In this document: piece after piece, positions 34,786 through 43,685 of the stretch
Layout: each line of letters starts with the position of its first letter
How positions within the stretch are numbered: position 1 is the stretch's first letter
NCBI RefSeq assembly: GCF_001277235.1
Contig: NZ_CP012266.1
Span: 2,914,001-2,978,000 of the forward strand
Length of the DNA: 64,000 nt
Direction: 5' to 3'
Origin: Cronobacter dublinensis subsp. dublinensis LMG 23823
GTDB lineage: Bacteria; Pseudomonadota; Gammaproteobacteria; Enterobacterales; Enterobacteriaceae
The notes under the pieces: generated by a model
Database searches by the model: none
The model's input: the letters and a program-made list of their open reading frames with translations, nothing else
Told to the model about the DNA's origin: nothing
Position numbers and translations under genes: made by a program

Positions 34786-34801
34786 CTCCAATTGATTGGA
34801 G
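34786..34801. promoter_or_regulatory. Perfect 7-2-7 palindrome in the MBL/LysR divergent region
   Basis: CTCCAATTGATTGGAG is a perfect inverted repeat that overlaps the GGAG ribosome binding site of the LysR gene. It lies 55 bp from the MBL start. Its position fits autoregulation by the LysR protein. It differs from the classic T-N11-A LysR box. Confidence 0.55.
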
Positions 34802-34806
34802 CCATG

Positions 34807-35745
34807 ATGACTATCAAAGAAAACGATTTCCGCAAAATCGACCTTAACCTGCTCATCGCCTTCGCCGTGCTGTTTCGCGAGCAGAGCGTGTCGATGGCGG
34901 CCGATAAACTGCACCTCGGGCAGCCCGCCGTGAGCGGCGCGCTCTCGCGCCTGCGCGATATGTTCGACGACCCGCTGTTTATCCGCAGCGGCCACCGGAT
35001 GCAGCCGACGGCGCGCGCGGTCGCCCTGCATGCCGAGCTGATGCCGCTGCTGGAGCAGCTGCAGTCGGCGCTGTTCCAGCAGGCCGATTTTCATCCGCAG
35101 CAGGCCAGCGCCACCATTACGCTTGGCATGACCGACTGGGTGGAGATGTGGCTGATGCCGCAGCTGATCCCGGCACTGCGCGATGCCGCGCCGGGGCTGC
35201 GTCTGAGCGTGGTGGCGAGTTCGCCTTTCAGCGACGCGCGGCGTCTGGAGGAGGGCGAGCTGGATATGGCGATAAGCGTGGCGCCGGCCGGGCCGCGCTG
35301 GCTGGAGCGCGACGTACTGGTCAGCATGCCTTTCGTCACGCTCTGGCACCCGTCGCAGCTTACGCTTAACACGCCGCTGACGCTTGCCGATTACGTGCGT
35401 GAACCGCATCTGATGGTGACATACCGGGAAGCGACCAGCAGTCTTATCGACACCCTGCTGGCACGTCAGGGCGAGCGGCGCAACGTCTGTTACACCACGC
35501 CGCACTTTGCGGGCCTGCCGGGGCTTTTGCTGCAAATGCCCGCGCTTGCTACCGTGCCCGCGGGCCTGTGCGACCCGTGGCAGACGGCGTGGGGGCTTGC
35601 CGCGAGCCCGGTGCCGCTGGACGTGCCGCCGTTCGAGGTGGCGCTGCACTGGCATCAGCGCCATAACAGCGATCCGGCGCTGATGTGGCTGCGCGGGTTT
35701 ATCCGCTCGCTGCTTGCGGGCGGCGAGACAATCAGTGGCGGTTGA
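34807..35745 (+). CDS. LysR family transcriptional regulator
   Basis: This 312-residue regulator has an N-terminal winged helix-turn-helix (LLIAFAVLFREQSVSMAADKLHLGQPAVSGALSRLRD, with recognition helix QPAVSGALSRLR). A periplasmic-binding-like effector domain follows. Of the starts TTG 34792, ATG 34804 and ATG 34807, the last is 5 nt from GGAG. It is the divergent partner of the MBL hydrolase and probably its regulator. Its 3' end overlaps convergent dusC by 14 bp. The effector is unknown. Confidence 0.88.
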   Translation: MTIKENDFRKIDLNLLIAFAVLFREQSVSMAADKLHLGQPAVSGALSRLRDMFDDPLFIRSGHRMQPTARAVALHAELMPLLEQLQSALFQQADFHPQQASATITLGMTDWVEMWLMPQLIPALRDAAPGLRLSVVASSPFSDARRLEEGELDMAISVAPAGPRWLERDVLVSMPFVTLWHPSQLTLNTPLTLADYVREPHLMVTYREATSSLIDTLLARQGERRNVCYTTPHFAGLPGLLLQMPALATVPAGLCDPWQTAWGLAASPVPLDVPPFEVALHWHQRHNSDPALMWLRGFIRSLLAGGETISGG

Positions 35746-36664
35746 TAGCCTGCGCGATAGCTGCTGAGGTGGTCAGCGCGCGGATCTCGCTAAAGAGTTC
35801 CGTCGCCTCGACGTACTCTTTACGCAGATAGCCGAGCCACTGCTTGATGCGCGCCACGTGATACATGCCCGTGTCGCCCTGCTTCTCCAGCTGCGTATAT
35901 TTTTGCAGCAGCTTAACGACGTCGGGCCACGGCATACGCGGCTCGTTATATTTGATGACCCGGCTTAAATTCGGCACGTTGAGCGCGCCGCGGCCAATCA
36001 TGATCGATTCGCAGCCCGTCGCCGCCAGGCAGGCCTGCGCGCTCGCGTAATCCCAAATTTCACCGTTGGCGATAACCGGAATCGACAGCCGCTCGCGGAT
36101 CTCGCCGATGGCCTGCCAGTTGATACGCTCCGCTTTATAACCATCCTCTTTGGTGCGCCCATGCACCACCAGCTCCGTCGCGCCCGCCTGCTGTACGGCG
36201 TCGGCAATTTCAAAGCGCCGCGCGCCGCTGTCCCAGCCGAGGCGAATTTTTACCGTCACCGGCAGATGCGCGGGCACCGCCTCGCGCATCGCCTTCGCGC
36301 CGCGATAGATAAGATCCGGGTCTTTTAACAGCGTGGCGCCGCCGCCGCTGCCGTTGACCAGCTTCGACGGGCAGCCGCAGTTCAGATCGACGCCCCACGA
36401 GCCGAGCGCCACCGCGCGGGCGGCGTTCTCCGCGAGCCACTGCGGATGCTGGCCGAGCAGCTGCACCCGCACCCGCGTACCGGACGGCGTGCGGCTCTCG
36501 TGATAAAGCTCCGGGCAGAGTTTATAAAACGACTTCACCGGCAGCAGGCTGTCCACCACGCGCAGAAACTCGGTGATGCAGAGATCGTAATCATTCACTC
36601 CGGTGAGCAGTTCACGCACCAGAGAATCAAGCACGCCTTCCATCGGCGCCAGTAACACACGCAT
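35732..36664 (-). CDS. dusC: tRNA-dihydrouridine(16) synthase DusC
   Basis: This 310-residue flavoenzyme reduces U16 of tRNAs to dihydrouridine. The N-terminal FMN barrel begins VLLAPMEGVLD. The catalytic cysteine is Cys98 in NCGCPSKLVNGSGGGATLL, the Dus signature. The C-terminal helical tRNA-binding domain includes RIKQWLGYLRKEY. It corresponds to E. coli YohI. It overlaps the LysR gene at the 3' end and is divergent from yohJ. Confidence 0.96.
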   Translation of the reverse strand: MRVLLAPMEGVLDSLVRELLTGVNDYDLCITEFLRVVDSLLPVKSFYKLCPELYHESRTPSGTRVRVQLLGQHPQWLAENAARAVALGSWGVDLNCGCPSKLVNGSGGGATLLKDPDLIYRGAKAMREAVPAHLPVTVKIRLGWDSGARRFEIADAVQQAGATELVVHGRTKEDGYKAERINWQAIGEIRERLSIPVIANGEIWDYASAQACLAATGCESIMIGRGALNVPNLSRVIKYNEPRMPWPDVVKLLQKYTQLEKQGDTGMYHVARIKQWLGYLRKEYVEATELFSEIRALTTSAAIAQAINRH

Positions 36665-36855
36665 AACGCTACCCGCTAAAAAATGAGGCGCTATGGTAGC
36701 GCCTCGCCACCGCGAAGGGAATGCGCCGCACGGGCGTCCGCGTGTAAAAGAGCGCCCGCCGGAAAGATTAGGTATGCTGAGGAAGCATCTGTGATCGGTA
36801 GCACAGTTCCAGATTTAATTGTATGATGAATGCGTTCGGTTAAAGGTTACTTCTT

Positions 36856-37257
36856 ATGAGCACAATGCTGACTTCTCTCTGGCAACTGGTTCGCGCTTTT
36901 ATTTTGATTTACACCTGCCTTTATGCAGGTATCGCGCTCGCCGCGCTGCTGCCGATTACCATTCCCGGCAGCATCATCGGCATGCTGATTCTTTTTCTGC
37001 TGCTCGCGTTTCAGATCCTCCCCGCGAAATGGGTGCAGCCCGCCTGTCATCTGCTGATCCGCTATATGGCGCTGCTGTTCGTGCCGGTGGGTATCGGTGT
37101 GATGCAATATTTCGACGTGCTGCAGGCGCAGTTCGGGCCGGTAGTGGTCTCCTGTTTTATCAGTACGCTGGTGGTGTTTATGGTGGTGAGCTGGAGCTCG
37201 CATCTGGCGCACGGCGAGCGCAAAGTCATTGGCCAGAAAGGGAGCCGTGAAAAATGA
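36856..37257 (+). CDS. yohJ: Holin-like protein YohJ (CidA/LrgA family)
   Basis: This 133-residue protein has about four membrane helices and the CidA/LrgA signature PITIPGSIIGMLILFLLLAF. Family members influence murein hydrolase activity and, in other bacteria, pyruvate uptake. It overlaps yohK by 4 bp (ATGA). A possible -10, TATGAT, lies at 36822-36827. Same order as E. coli yohJK. Confidence 0.94.
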   Translation: MSTMLTSLWQLVRAFILIYTCLYAGIALAALLPITIPGSIIGMLILFLLLAFQILPAKWVQPACHLLIRYMALLFVPVGIGVMQYFDVLQAQFGPVVVSCFISTLVVFMVVSWSSHLAHGERKVIGQKGSREK

Positions 37258-37949
37258 TCCAGAATATCTGGTGGTCGCTGCCGTTAACGCTGCTGGTGTT
37301 TTTCGCCGCCCGCAGGCTGGCCGCGCGTCTCAAAAGCCCGCTGCTAAACCCGCTGCTGGTCTGCATGGTGGTGCTGATCCCTTTTCTGATGCTGACCGGC
37401 ATCCCGTATGAGCGCTATTTTCAGGGCAGCCGCGTGTTAAATGATCTACTGCAACCCGCCGTCGTGGCGCTGGCGTTCCCGCTGTATGAACAGCTGCACC
37501 AGATCCGCGCGCGCTGGAAATCCATCATTACTATCTGCTTTGCGGGCAGCGTGGTGGCGATGGTGACCGGCACCTCGATTGCACTGTTGATGGGCGCGAG
37601 CCCGGAGATAGCGGCCTCGGTATTGCCGAAATCGGTGACCACGCCGATTGCGATGGCGGTCGGCGGCAGCCTCGGCGGCATTCCGGCCATCAGCGCGGTC
37701 TGCGTGATTTTCGTCGGCATACTGGGTGCGGTGTTCGGCCACGCGTTGCTGAACGTGATGCGTATTAAAACCAAATCCGCGCGCGGGCTGGCAATGGGCA
37801 CCGCCTCGCACGCCCTCGGCACGGCGCGCTGCGCCGAGATGGACTACCAGGAAGGCGCGTTCAGTTCGCTGGCGCTGGTGATTTGCGGGATTATTACGTC
37901 GCTGCTGGCGCCGTTCCTGTTCCCGCTGATCATGGCGTTATGGCGCTAA
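37254..37949 (+). CDS. yohK: LrgB-family membrane protein YohK
   Basis: This 231-residue polytopic protein pairs with YohJ. It carries the CidB/LrgB signature ALLMGASPEIAASVLPKSVTTPIAMAVGGSLGGIPA and the later GLAMGTASHALGTARC. It may form a complex with YohJ affecting cell-wall hydrolysis or small organic acid transport; neither is proven in enterobacteria. The start lies within the yohJ stop. cdd follows 128 bp downstream with its own control region. Confidence 0.94.
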   Translation: MIQNIWWSLPLTLLVFFAARRLAARLKSPLLNPLLVCMVVLIPFLMLTGIPYERYFQGSRVLNDLLQPAVVALAFPLYEQLHQIRARWKSIITICFAGSVVAMVTGTSIALLMGASPEIAASVLPKSVTTPIAMAVGGSLGGIPAISAVCVIFVGILGAVFGHALLNVMRIKTKSARGLAMGTASHALGTARCAEMDYQEGAFSSLALVICGIITSLLAPFLFPLIMALWR

Positions 37950-38003
37950 AACTTGCGATACGTCGCGCATTTTGATTCTAAATTTCATTTGTTGCATAGC
38001 CAG

Positions 38004-38019
38004 TGAGAGTTAAATCACA
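38004..38019 (+). promoter_or_regulatory. CRP site of the cdd promoter
   Basis: TGAGA-GTTAAA-TCACA matches the CRP consensus TGTGA-N6-TCACA at 9 of 10 positions. With -10 box TAAACT (38041-38046) and a start near 38053, the site centres at -41.5, the class II position. E. coli cdd is CRP/CytR regulated. Confidence 0.78.
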
Positions 38020-38077
38020 TATAAAGCCTCAGGAGCGCCGTAAACTACGGTTCCGGTTACTTATTTGAGGCTTTGCC

Positions 38078-38962
38078 ATGCACCCACGTTTTGAAACTGC
38101 CTTCGCACAGCTGCCGGCTGCGCTGCAAGCCGCTCTGGCTCCGCTGCTTGCCGACCCCCATTTTCCGGCGATGTTAAACAACGAACAGGTCGCAGACATT
38201 CGCCGCCAGAGCGGCCTTGATGACGACGCGCTGGCTTTTGCTCTCCTGCCGCTGGCCGCCGCCTGCGCGCAGACCGATATTTCCCATTTTAACGTCGGTG
38301 CCGTGGCCCGCGGCCTGAGCGGCACGCTCTATTTCGGGGCTAATATGGAATTTCGCGGCGCCGCGATGCAGCAGACCATTCACGCCGAACAGAGCGCTAT
38401 CACCCACGCGTGGATGCGCGGCGAAACCGGCCTTGCGGCCATTACCGTTAATTACACGCCGTGCGGCCACTGCCGTCAGTTTATGAATGAGCTCAACAGC
38501 GGGCTTACGCTGCGCATTAATCTGCCGGGTCGCGCACCGTCAAAACTGGGCGATTACCTGCCGGACGCGTTCGGCCCGCGCGATCTGGATATCAAGACGC
38601 TGATTTTCGATACCGAAAACCACGGCTATGCGCTGCACGGCGACGCGCTGACCCAGGCGGCTATCGCCGCGGCGAACCGCAGCCACGCGCCTTACAGCCA
38701 GTCGCCTTCCGGGCTCGCCATTGAAACCCGGGACGGCGCGGTGTTTACCGGCAGCTACGCGGAAAACGCCGCATTTAACCCGTCCCTGCCGCCGTTGCAG
38801 GCCGCGCTGAACCTGCTGTGCCTGAACGGCTACGCCTGGCGCGACATTCAGCGCGCGGTGCTCGCCGAGCGGAGCGACGCCGCTATCGTACAGCGCGACG
38901 CTACCGCCGCAACCCTCAACGCGCTGGGCTTCGCCGCCCTTGAACGCATCGCGCTTGCCTAA
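38078..38962 (+). CDS. cdd: Cytidine deaminase Cdd
   Basis: This 294-residue homodimeric zinc enzyme converts cytidine and deoxycytidine to uridine nucleosides. The active-site motif has His102 and Glu104 in TIHAEQSAI, and Cys129 and Cys132 in PCGHC. All match E. coli numbering. A second, degenerate deaminase domain forms the C-terminal half, as usual for the long enterobacterial form. Control is by the CRP site at 38004-38019. It is followed by a GC hairpin and then sanA. Confidence 0.97.
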   Translation: MHPRFETAFAQLPAALQAALAPLLADPHFPAMLNNEQVADIRRQSGLDDDALAFALLPLAAACAQTDISHFNVGAVARGLSGTLYFGANMEFRGAAMQQTIHAEQSAITHAWMRGETGLAAITVNYTPCGHCRQFMNELNSGLTLRINLPGRAPSKLGDYLPDAFGPRDLDIKTLIFDTENHGYALHGDALTQAAIAAANRSHAPYSQSPSGLAIETRDGAVFTGSYAENAAFNPSLPPLQAALNLLCLNGYAWRDIQRAVLAERSDAAIVQRDATAATLNALGFAALERIALA

Positions 38963-38967
38963 TCCCC

Positions 38968-38992
38968 CGCTGCGGGTGTCCTGCCCGCAGCG
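38968..38992 (+). terminator. Hairpin after cdd
   Basis: CGCTGCGGG (38968-38976) pairs with CCCGCAGCG (38984-38992). No T-run follows (ACGAAAAATG), so factor-independent termination is doubtful. Confidence 0.4.
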
Positions 38993-39086
38993 ACGAAAAA
39001 TGCTTCAACCGGACGTTCGATTCTTGCTCTTGCCCGACGGGTAAAGTAGCCTTGAGTCTCTTTCCTTATTGCTTCGAGCCGCCTGA

Positions 39087-39800
39087 ATGTTAAAGCGTTT
39101 GTTATACAGCCTGCTGGCCCTGATTGGCGTACTGCTGTTAACGGCGTTGCTGCTCGACCGCTGGATAAGCTGGAAAACCGCGCCCTATGTCTATGACGAA
39201 TTGCAGGATTTACCCTGGCGTCAGGTCGGCGTGGTGCTCGGCACCGCCAAATATTACCGCACCGGCGTGATTAACCAGTATTACCGCTACCGCATTCAGG
39301 GCGCGCTGAACGCCTATAACAGCGGCAAGGTGAATTATCTGCTGCTGAGCGGCGACAATGCCCAGCAGAGCTATAACGAGCCGATGACGATGCGCAAAGA
39401 TTTAATCGCCGCAGGCGTCGATCCGGCGGACATCGTGCTTGATTACGCTGGTTTTCGTACGCTCGATTCCATCGTGCGCACGCGTCGGGTGTTCGATACC
39501 AACGATTTCATCATTATTACCCAGCGCTTCCATTGCGAGCGCGCGCTGTTTATCGCGCTGCACATGGGTATTCAGGCGCAGTGTTACGCCGTGCCGTCGC
39601 CAAAAAATATGCTGTCGGTACGGGTGCGCGAGTTCGGCGCACGTTTAGGCGCGCTCGCCGATCTCTATATCTTCAAGCGCGAACCGCGCTTCCTCGGCCC
39701 GCTGGTGCCGATCCCCGCCCTTCATGAAGTGCCCGACGACGCGCAGGGCTACCCCGCCGTTACGCCGGAGCAGATGCTCGAATTGCAGAAGAAGAAGTAA
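39087..39800 (+). CDS. sanA: SanA, vancomycin exclusion DUF218 protein
   Basis: This 237-residue protein is anchored by an N-terminal membrane helix (MLKRLLYSLLALIGVLLLTALLL). A DUF218 periplasmic domain follows (VGVVLGTAKY, LLSGDNAQQSYNEP, ITQRFHCERALFIALHMGI). In E. coli SanA supports the barrier to vancomycin at high temperature and in envelope mutants; recent work ties it to enterobacterial common antigen or murein balance. It is monocistronic, and a cluster of palindromic repeats follows. Confidence 0.94.
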   Translation: MLKRLLYSLLALIGVLLLTALLLDRWISWKTAPYVYDELQDLPWRQVGVVLGTAKYYRTGVINQYYRYRIQGALNAYNSGKVNYLLLSGDNAQQSYNEPMTMRKDLIAAGVDPADIVLDYAGFRTLDSIVRTRRVFDTNDFIIITQRFHCERALFIALHMGIQAQCYAVPSPKNMLSVRVREFGARLGALADLYIFKREPRFLGPLVPIPALHEVPDDAQGYPAVTPEQMLELQKKK

Positions 39801-39855
39801 GCCGCAGGATGTTATGACGGGCGCGTTCTACACAGGATGAATGCACTTTGTACAT

Positions 39856-39885
39856 GGTGGGTGCGCTTCGCTTACCCCACCCTAC
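39856..39885 (-). repeat. Dispersed palindromic repeat, copy C1 (inverted)
   Basis: This reverse copy reads GGTGGGTGCGCTTCGCTTAC then CCCACCCTAC, one base longer than the 29-bp form. It is the first of three copies between sanA and mglC. Confidence 0.8.
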
Positions 39886-39912
39886 AAAACCCCGCCTCAT
39901 TTTTGTATACAC

Positions 39913-39937
39913 GGTGGCCTTCGCTTACCCACCCCTA
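39913..39937 (-). repeat. Dispersed palindromic repeat, copy C2 (truncated)
   Basis: A shortened reverse copy (GGTGGCCTTCGCTTACCCAC). It lacks the inner GGTGCGC part, so it cannot form the full stem. Confidence 0.65.
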
Positions 39938-39959
39938 TGAATCTATGCAGATTTATAAA

Positions 39960-39988
39960 GTAGGGCGGGTAAGCGCCGCGCACCCGCC
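39960..39988 (+). repeat. Dispersed palindromic repeat, copy C3
   Basis: This forward copy begins GTAGGGCGGGTAAGCG and ends CGCACCCGCC, with arms in the GGCGGGT/ACCCGCC version like copy B1. Confidence 0.8.
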
Positions 39989-40011
39989 ATCCCCCCTCAC
40001 TCTCCTGCTCC

Positions 40012-40042
40012 ATAAAAAAAGCCCCCGCAGGCGGAGGCTTTT
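40012..40042 (-). terminator. mglBAC terminator
   Basis: On the minus strand AAAGCCTCCGC pairs with GCGGGGGCTTT with one mismatch, then TTTTATGG. It follows mglC by 15 bp. Confidence 0.82.
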
Positions 40043-40056
40043 CACGTCCAGATGGA

Positions 40057-41067
40057 TTATTTCTTACGCGCGTATTTCAGCGAATCCAGGGCGACGGCGA
40101 AAATGATAATCCCGCCCTTGATGATGTACTGCCAGTACGGGTTAATGCCGATATAGGTCAGGCCGTAGTTGATAACGGTGAAGATGATGACACCGGTCAC
40201 CACGCCCAGCACCGTACCTACGCCGCCACTGAAGGAAACCCCGCCCACGACGCACGCCGCGATGGCGTCCAGCTCGTACATAAAGCCCAGGTTGTTGGTC
40301 GCAGAGCCGATACGGCCCGCTTCCAGCATCCCGCCGAAGGCGTAGAACACGCCGGAGAGCGCATAAATCATCAGCAGGTTCAACGCCACGTTCACGCCGG
40401 AGACCTTCGCCGCTTCCGGGTTGCCGCCGATAGCGAAAATATTCTTACCGAAGCGGGTTTTATTCCACAGGATCCAGACGAACGCCACGGCAATCAGCGC
40501 GTAGAACGTAATGTATGAAAGCCTGAAGCTGCCGAGCGCCACAAAGCCCTGCGTAAAGGTCGAGAAGCCGCTGTCGAAGCCGGAAATCGGCGACGCGCCC
40601 ACAAAGTCGTAATAGAGCGAGTTGATACCGTAAACGATAATCATCGTGCCGAGCGTGGTGATAAACGGCGTTACGTTCAGGTACGCGATGATAATGCCGT
40701 TCACGAGGCCAATCACGGCACCGATGGCGCAGACAATCAGGATCACCAGCGGAATCGGCATGGTCGCCATTTCCGGGAACACCTTGTTGGCGTTTTCCAT
40801 CGATTGCAGCAGTGTCGCCGCGACAACCGCCGCGAGGCCCACCTGGCGCCCTGCGGAAAGGTCGGTCCCCTGGGTGACAATCAGCCCCGCCACGCCGAGC
40901 GCGATAATAATACGCACCGATGACTGGGTCAGAATGTTACTTAAGTTCAGCAGACTTAAAAACGTTGGATCCTGGAAAATAATAATGGCCAGCAACACTA
41001 AAAGGACGACGTAAATACCGCCTTCTTTCAGATAAGTGAGAAAACTCTTCTTATTTAACGCACTCAT
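40057..41067 (-). CDS. mglC: Galactose/methyl-galactoside ABC permease MglC
   Basis: This 336-residue membrane permease of the ribose/galactose branch (BPD_transp_2) has about ten helices. The segment GLIVTQGTDLSAGRQVGLAAV and the coupling loop GGNPEAAKVSGVNV are family-typical. It forms the channel for MglA and MglB in high-affinity galactose uptake. Sequence and length match E. coli MglC. It is the last gene of mglBAC, 15 bp after mglA. Confidence 0.97.
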   Translation of the reverse strand: MSALNKKSFLTYLKEGGIYVVLLVLLAIIIFQDPTFLSLLNLSNILTQSSVRIIIALGVAGLIVTQGTDLSAGRQVGLAAVVAATLLQSMENANKVFPEMATMPIPLVILIVCAIGAVIGLVNGIIIAYLNVTPFITTLGTMIIVYGINSLYYDFVGASPISGFDSGFSTFTQGFVALGSFRLSYITFYALIAVAFVWILWNKTRFGKNIFAIGGNPEAAKVSGVNVALNLLMIYALSGVFYAFGGMLEAGRIGSATNNLGFMYELDAIAACVVGGVSFSGGVGTVLGVVTGVIIFTVINYGLTYIGINPYWQYIIKGGIIIFAVALDSLKYARKK

Positions 41068-41082
41068 GAGGAGCCCCTGATA

Positions 41083-42603
41083 TTAAAGGTGCAAAGACGC
41101 AAGACGCAGAATTTCGTTTTGCGTCGTCGTTTTGGTGTCAACAATTCCGGAGACGAGGCCATTGCTCATTACCAGAATACGGTCAGTTATCCCTAACAGC
41201 TCAGGCATTTCGGAGGAGATAATAATGATCCCCTTGCCCTTTTTCGCAAGCTCGGCAATGAGCTGATAGATTTCAAATTTCGCGCCCACGTCAATCCCGC
41301 GAGTCGGCTCATCGAGCATTAATATTTCCGGCTGGGTCAACAGCCAGCGCCCGATGATAACTTTCTGCTGGTTACCGCCGGACAGCGATCCAATCTGGGT
41401 ACGATGGCCCGGCGTTTTAACGCGCATCGAGTCAATAACCCACTGGGTATCGCTTTTCATGCGGGAGTTATCCAGCAAGCCGATTTTGCTTTTGTAGTTG
41501 CGAATATTGGAAATCAGGGAGTTGAAGCCGATATCCAGATAAGCGTAAATCCCCGTTGAGCGGCGCTCCTCGGTCACCAGCGCGAAGCCGTTATTAATCG
41601 CTTCATTCGCGGTATGGTTATTAATCTTTTTGCCGTGCAGAGTAATGGTACCGCCAGACTTTTCGCGGATACCAAAGAGTGTTTCCACAATATCAGTGCG
41701 TTTGGCGCCCACCAGGCCTGCAATCCCAAGAATCTCCCCTTTATGCAAATCAAAGGAAACGTCGCGGATAGACGGCTGGCGCAGCGAGGTCAGGTTGCGC
41801 ACTTCAAGGATCACTTCGCCGGGCTTGTTTTCACGGTCCGGGAAGCGCTGGTTAAGCGAACGGCCCACCATCATGGCGATGATCTTATCCATATCCAGCC
41901 CGTCGAGCGGCTGGGTGGCGATCCACTGGCCGTCGCGCAGGATGGTAATCTCATCGCACAGCTGGAAGATCTCTTCCATTTTGTGGGAAATATAAACGAT
42001 ACCGCAGCCGCGCTCTTTCAGCTTGCGAATAATCTTAAAGAGATGATTAACTTCTTTTTCTGTCAGAGAAGACGTCGGTTCATCCATGATGACGATTTTG
42101 GCGTCATAGGAGAACGCTTTGGCTATCTCAATCATCTGCATCTGCGATACGGAAAGCGTACCCACGCGAGCTTTCGGATCGATATCAATATCCAGCTCGT
42201 CGAAAATCGCTTTGGTATCAAGAAACATTTTTTCCTGGTCGACAAACATGCCTTTGGTCGGATAACGGCCAAGCCACATGTTGTCCATTACAGAGCGCTG
42301 TAAGACCAGGTTTAATTCCTGATGGACCATTGAAATTCCATTCTCAAGCGCTTCTTTGGCAGAATGGAAATCTATTTCTTTCCCCTGGAAGAGAATACTG
42401 CCGGAATCTTTCTGGTAGATCCCGAAAAGACATTTTAATAATGTGGATTTGCCCGCGCCATTCTCGCCCATCAGAGCATGAATAGAATGAGGACGAACTT
42501 TTAAATTCACATTATCGAGTGCCTTAACGCCCGGAAAGCTCTTGTTGATATTCGTCATTTCCAACAAGTATTCGCCTGGCGACTGCGTATTATTGCTGAC
42601 CAT
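41083..42603 (-). CDS. mglA: Galactose/methyl-galactoside ABC ATPase MglA
   Basis: This 506-residue protein carries two fused ABC domains, as usual for monosaccharide importers. Domain 1 has an intact Walker A (GENGAGKST) and the signature-like LSVSQMQMIEIAKA. Domain 2 has a degenerate Walker A (GLVGAKRTD) but an intact LSGGNQQK signature and MLDEPTRGIDVGAK. It is almost identical to the E. coli protein. It is separated from mglB by an 86-bp gap with a hairpin that may set the MglB:MglA ratio. Confidence 0.97.
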   Translation of the reverse strand: MVSNNTQSPGEYLLEMTNINKSFPGVKALDNVNLKVRPHSIHALMGENGAGKSTLLKCLFGIYQKDSGSILFQGKEIDFHSAKEALENGISMVHQELNLVLQRSVMDNMWLGRYPTKGMFVDQEKMFLDTKAIFDELDIDIDPKARVGTLSVSQMQMIEIAKAFSYDAKIVIMDEPTSSLTEKEVNHLFKIIRKLKERGCGIVYISHKMEEIFQLCDEITILRDGQWIATQPLDGLDMDKIIAMMVGRSLNQRFPDRENKPGEVILEVRNLTSLRQPSIRDVSFDLHKGEILGIAGLVGAKRTDIVETLFGIREKSGGTITLHGKKINNHTANEAINNGFALVTEERRSTGIYAYLDIGFNSLISNIRNYKSKIGLLDNSRMKSDTQWVIDSMRVKTPGHRTQIGSLSGGNQQKVIIGRWLLTQPEILMLDEPTRGIDVGAKFEIYQLIAELAKKGKGIIIISSEMPELLGITDRILVMSNGLVSGIVDTKTTTQNEILRLASLHL

Positions 42604-42652
42604 ATTTATACCTGGCTGCGAGAGTGTTGTCTGAGCATGGCACGGCTTAACA

Positions 42653-42671
42653 GGGGCGCAAAACGCGCCCC
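42653..42671 (-). other. mglB-mglA intercistronic hairpin
   Basis: GGGGCGC (42653-42659) pairs with GCGCCCC (42665-42671) around a 5-nt loop, 18 bp after the mglB stop. No T-run follows on the minus strand. Such hairpins protect the abundant binding-protein mRNA; this is inference. Confidence 0.6.
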
Positions 42672-42689
42672 GTAAGAACTTCGCAATTA

Positions 42690-43685
42690 TTATTTACCGG
42701 TGATTTCCGCCAGGTTGTCTTTATCAACGCCGACGTAAGGAATGCGCACCACTTTATTTTCGATTTTCCAGTTGGTGCCGTCTGCCGCGCCTTTACCTGC
42801 CGCCAGGTTTTTGGCGAGATCAAACGTGGCTTTCGCCTGATTGTTGGCATCGTTCAGCACGGTACCAGCCAGCGCCCCGGATTTCACCAGCGCCAGCGCT
42901 TCTGGCAGCGCATCCACGCCGAAGACCGGCACAGAGGATTTGTTATGCGCTTTCAGCGCTTCTACCGCGCCCATCGCCATAGCGTCGTTGTTGGCGATAA
43001 CCACTTCGATTTTGTTGGCGTTAGGCCCAGAGAGCCAGGCGTCCATTTTGTCTTTCGCCTGAGCGGTGTCCCACATGGCGGTATCGAGCTGCAGCTGCTG
43101 GGTTTTGATGCCCTTATCATTCAGCTCTTTGATAACGTAAGTGGTGCGCGCTTCGGCATCCGGATGGCCCGGTTCGCCTTTCAGCAGCACATACTGGATC
43201 TGACCGTCTTTGTTGAGATCCCAGTTGGCGTTGGCTTTCCAGTGTTTGGCAATCAGGTCGCCCTGGATAATGCCGGATTCTTTGGAATCGGTGCCCACAT
43301 AATAGGCTTTGTCATAGCTGTCCAGCGCTTTGCGAGACGGCTCTTTGTTGAAGAACACGATAGGGATGTTCTGACCGCGCGCTTTTTCGATAACGGTGCC
43401 TGCGGCAGCCGGGTCAACCAGGTTGATCGCCAGAGATTTGACGCCTTTCGCCAGCAGCACGTCAATCTGATCGTTCTGCTTGGACTGGTCGTTCTGGGAG
43501 TCGTTCATCAGCAGCTGAACGTCAGACGACGCAGAAGCCTCTTTTTCAATCGCCTTGCGCACGACGGACATAAAGTTGTCGTCGTATTTATAAATGGTTA
43601 CGCCAATACGGTCGGCCGCCTGAGCAGCAGTGCCAAAAAGCATGCAGGACATAACGGCAGAGAGGGTCAACACCTTCTTATTCAT
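42690..43685 (-). CDS. mglB: D-galactose-binding periplasmic protein MglB
   Basis: This 331-residue periplasmic binding protein takes glucose and galactose to MglAC and to the Trg receptor in E. coli. The signal peptide ends GTAAQA before ADRIGVTIYKY. The calcium-binding EF-hand-like loop is DLNKDGQIQ. It is the first and most expressed gene of mglBAC, under CRP and GalS control (sites at 43924-43957). Length is within one residue of E. coli MglB. Confidence 0.97.
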   Translation of the reverse strand: MNKKVLTLSAVMSCMLFGTAAQAADRIGVTIYKYDDNFMSVVRKAIEKEASASSDVQLLMNDSQNDQSKQNDQIDVLLAKGVKSLAINLVDPAAAGTVIEKARGQNIPIVFFNKEPSRKALDSYDKAYYVGTDSKESGIIQGDLIAKHWKANANWDLNKDGQIQYVLLKGEPGHPDAEARTTYVIKELNDKGIKTQQLQLDTAMWDTAQAKDKMDAWLSGPNANKIEVVIANNDAMAMGAVEALKAHNKSSVPVFGVDALPEALALVKSGALAGTVLNDANNQAKATFDLAKNLAAGKGAADGTNWKIENKVVRIPYVGVDKDNLAEITGK

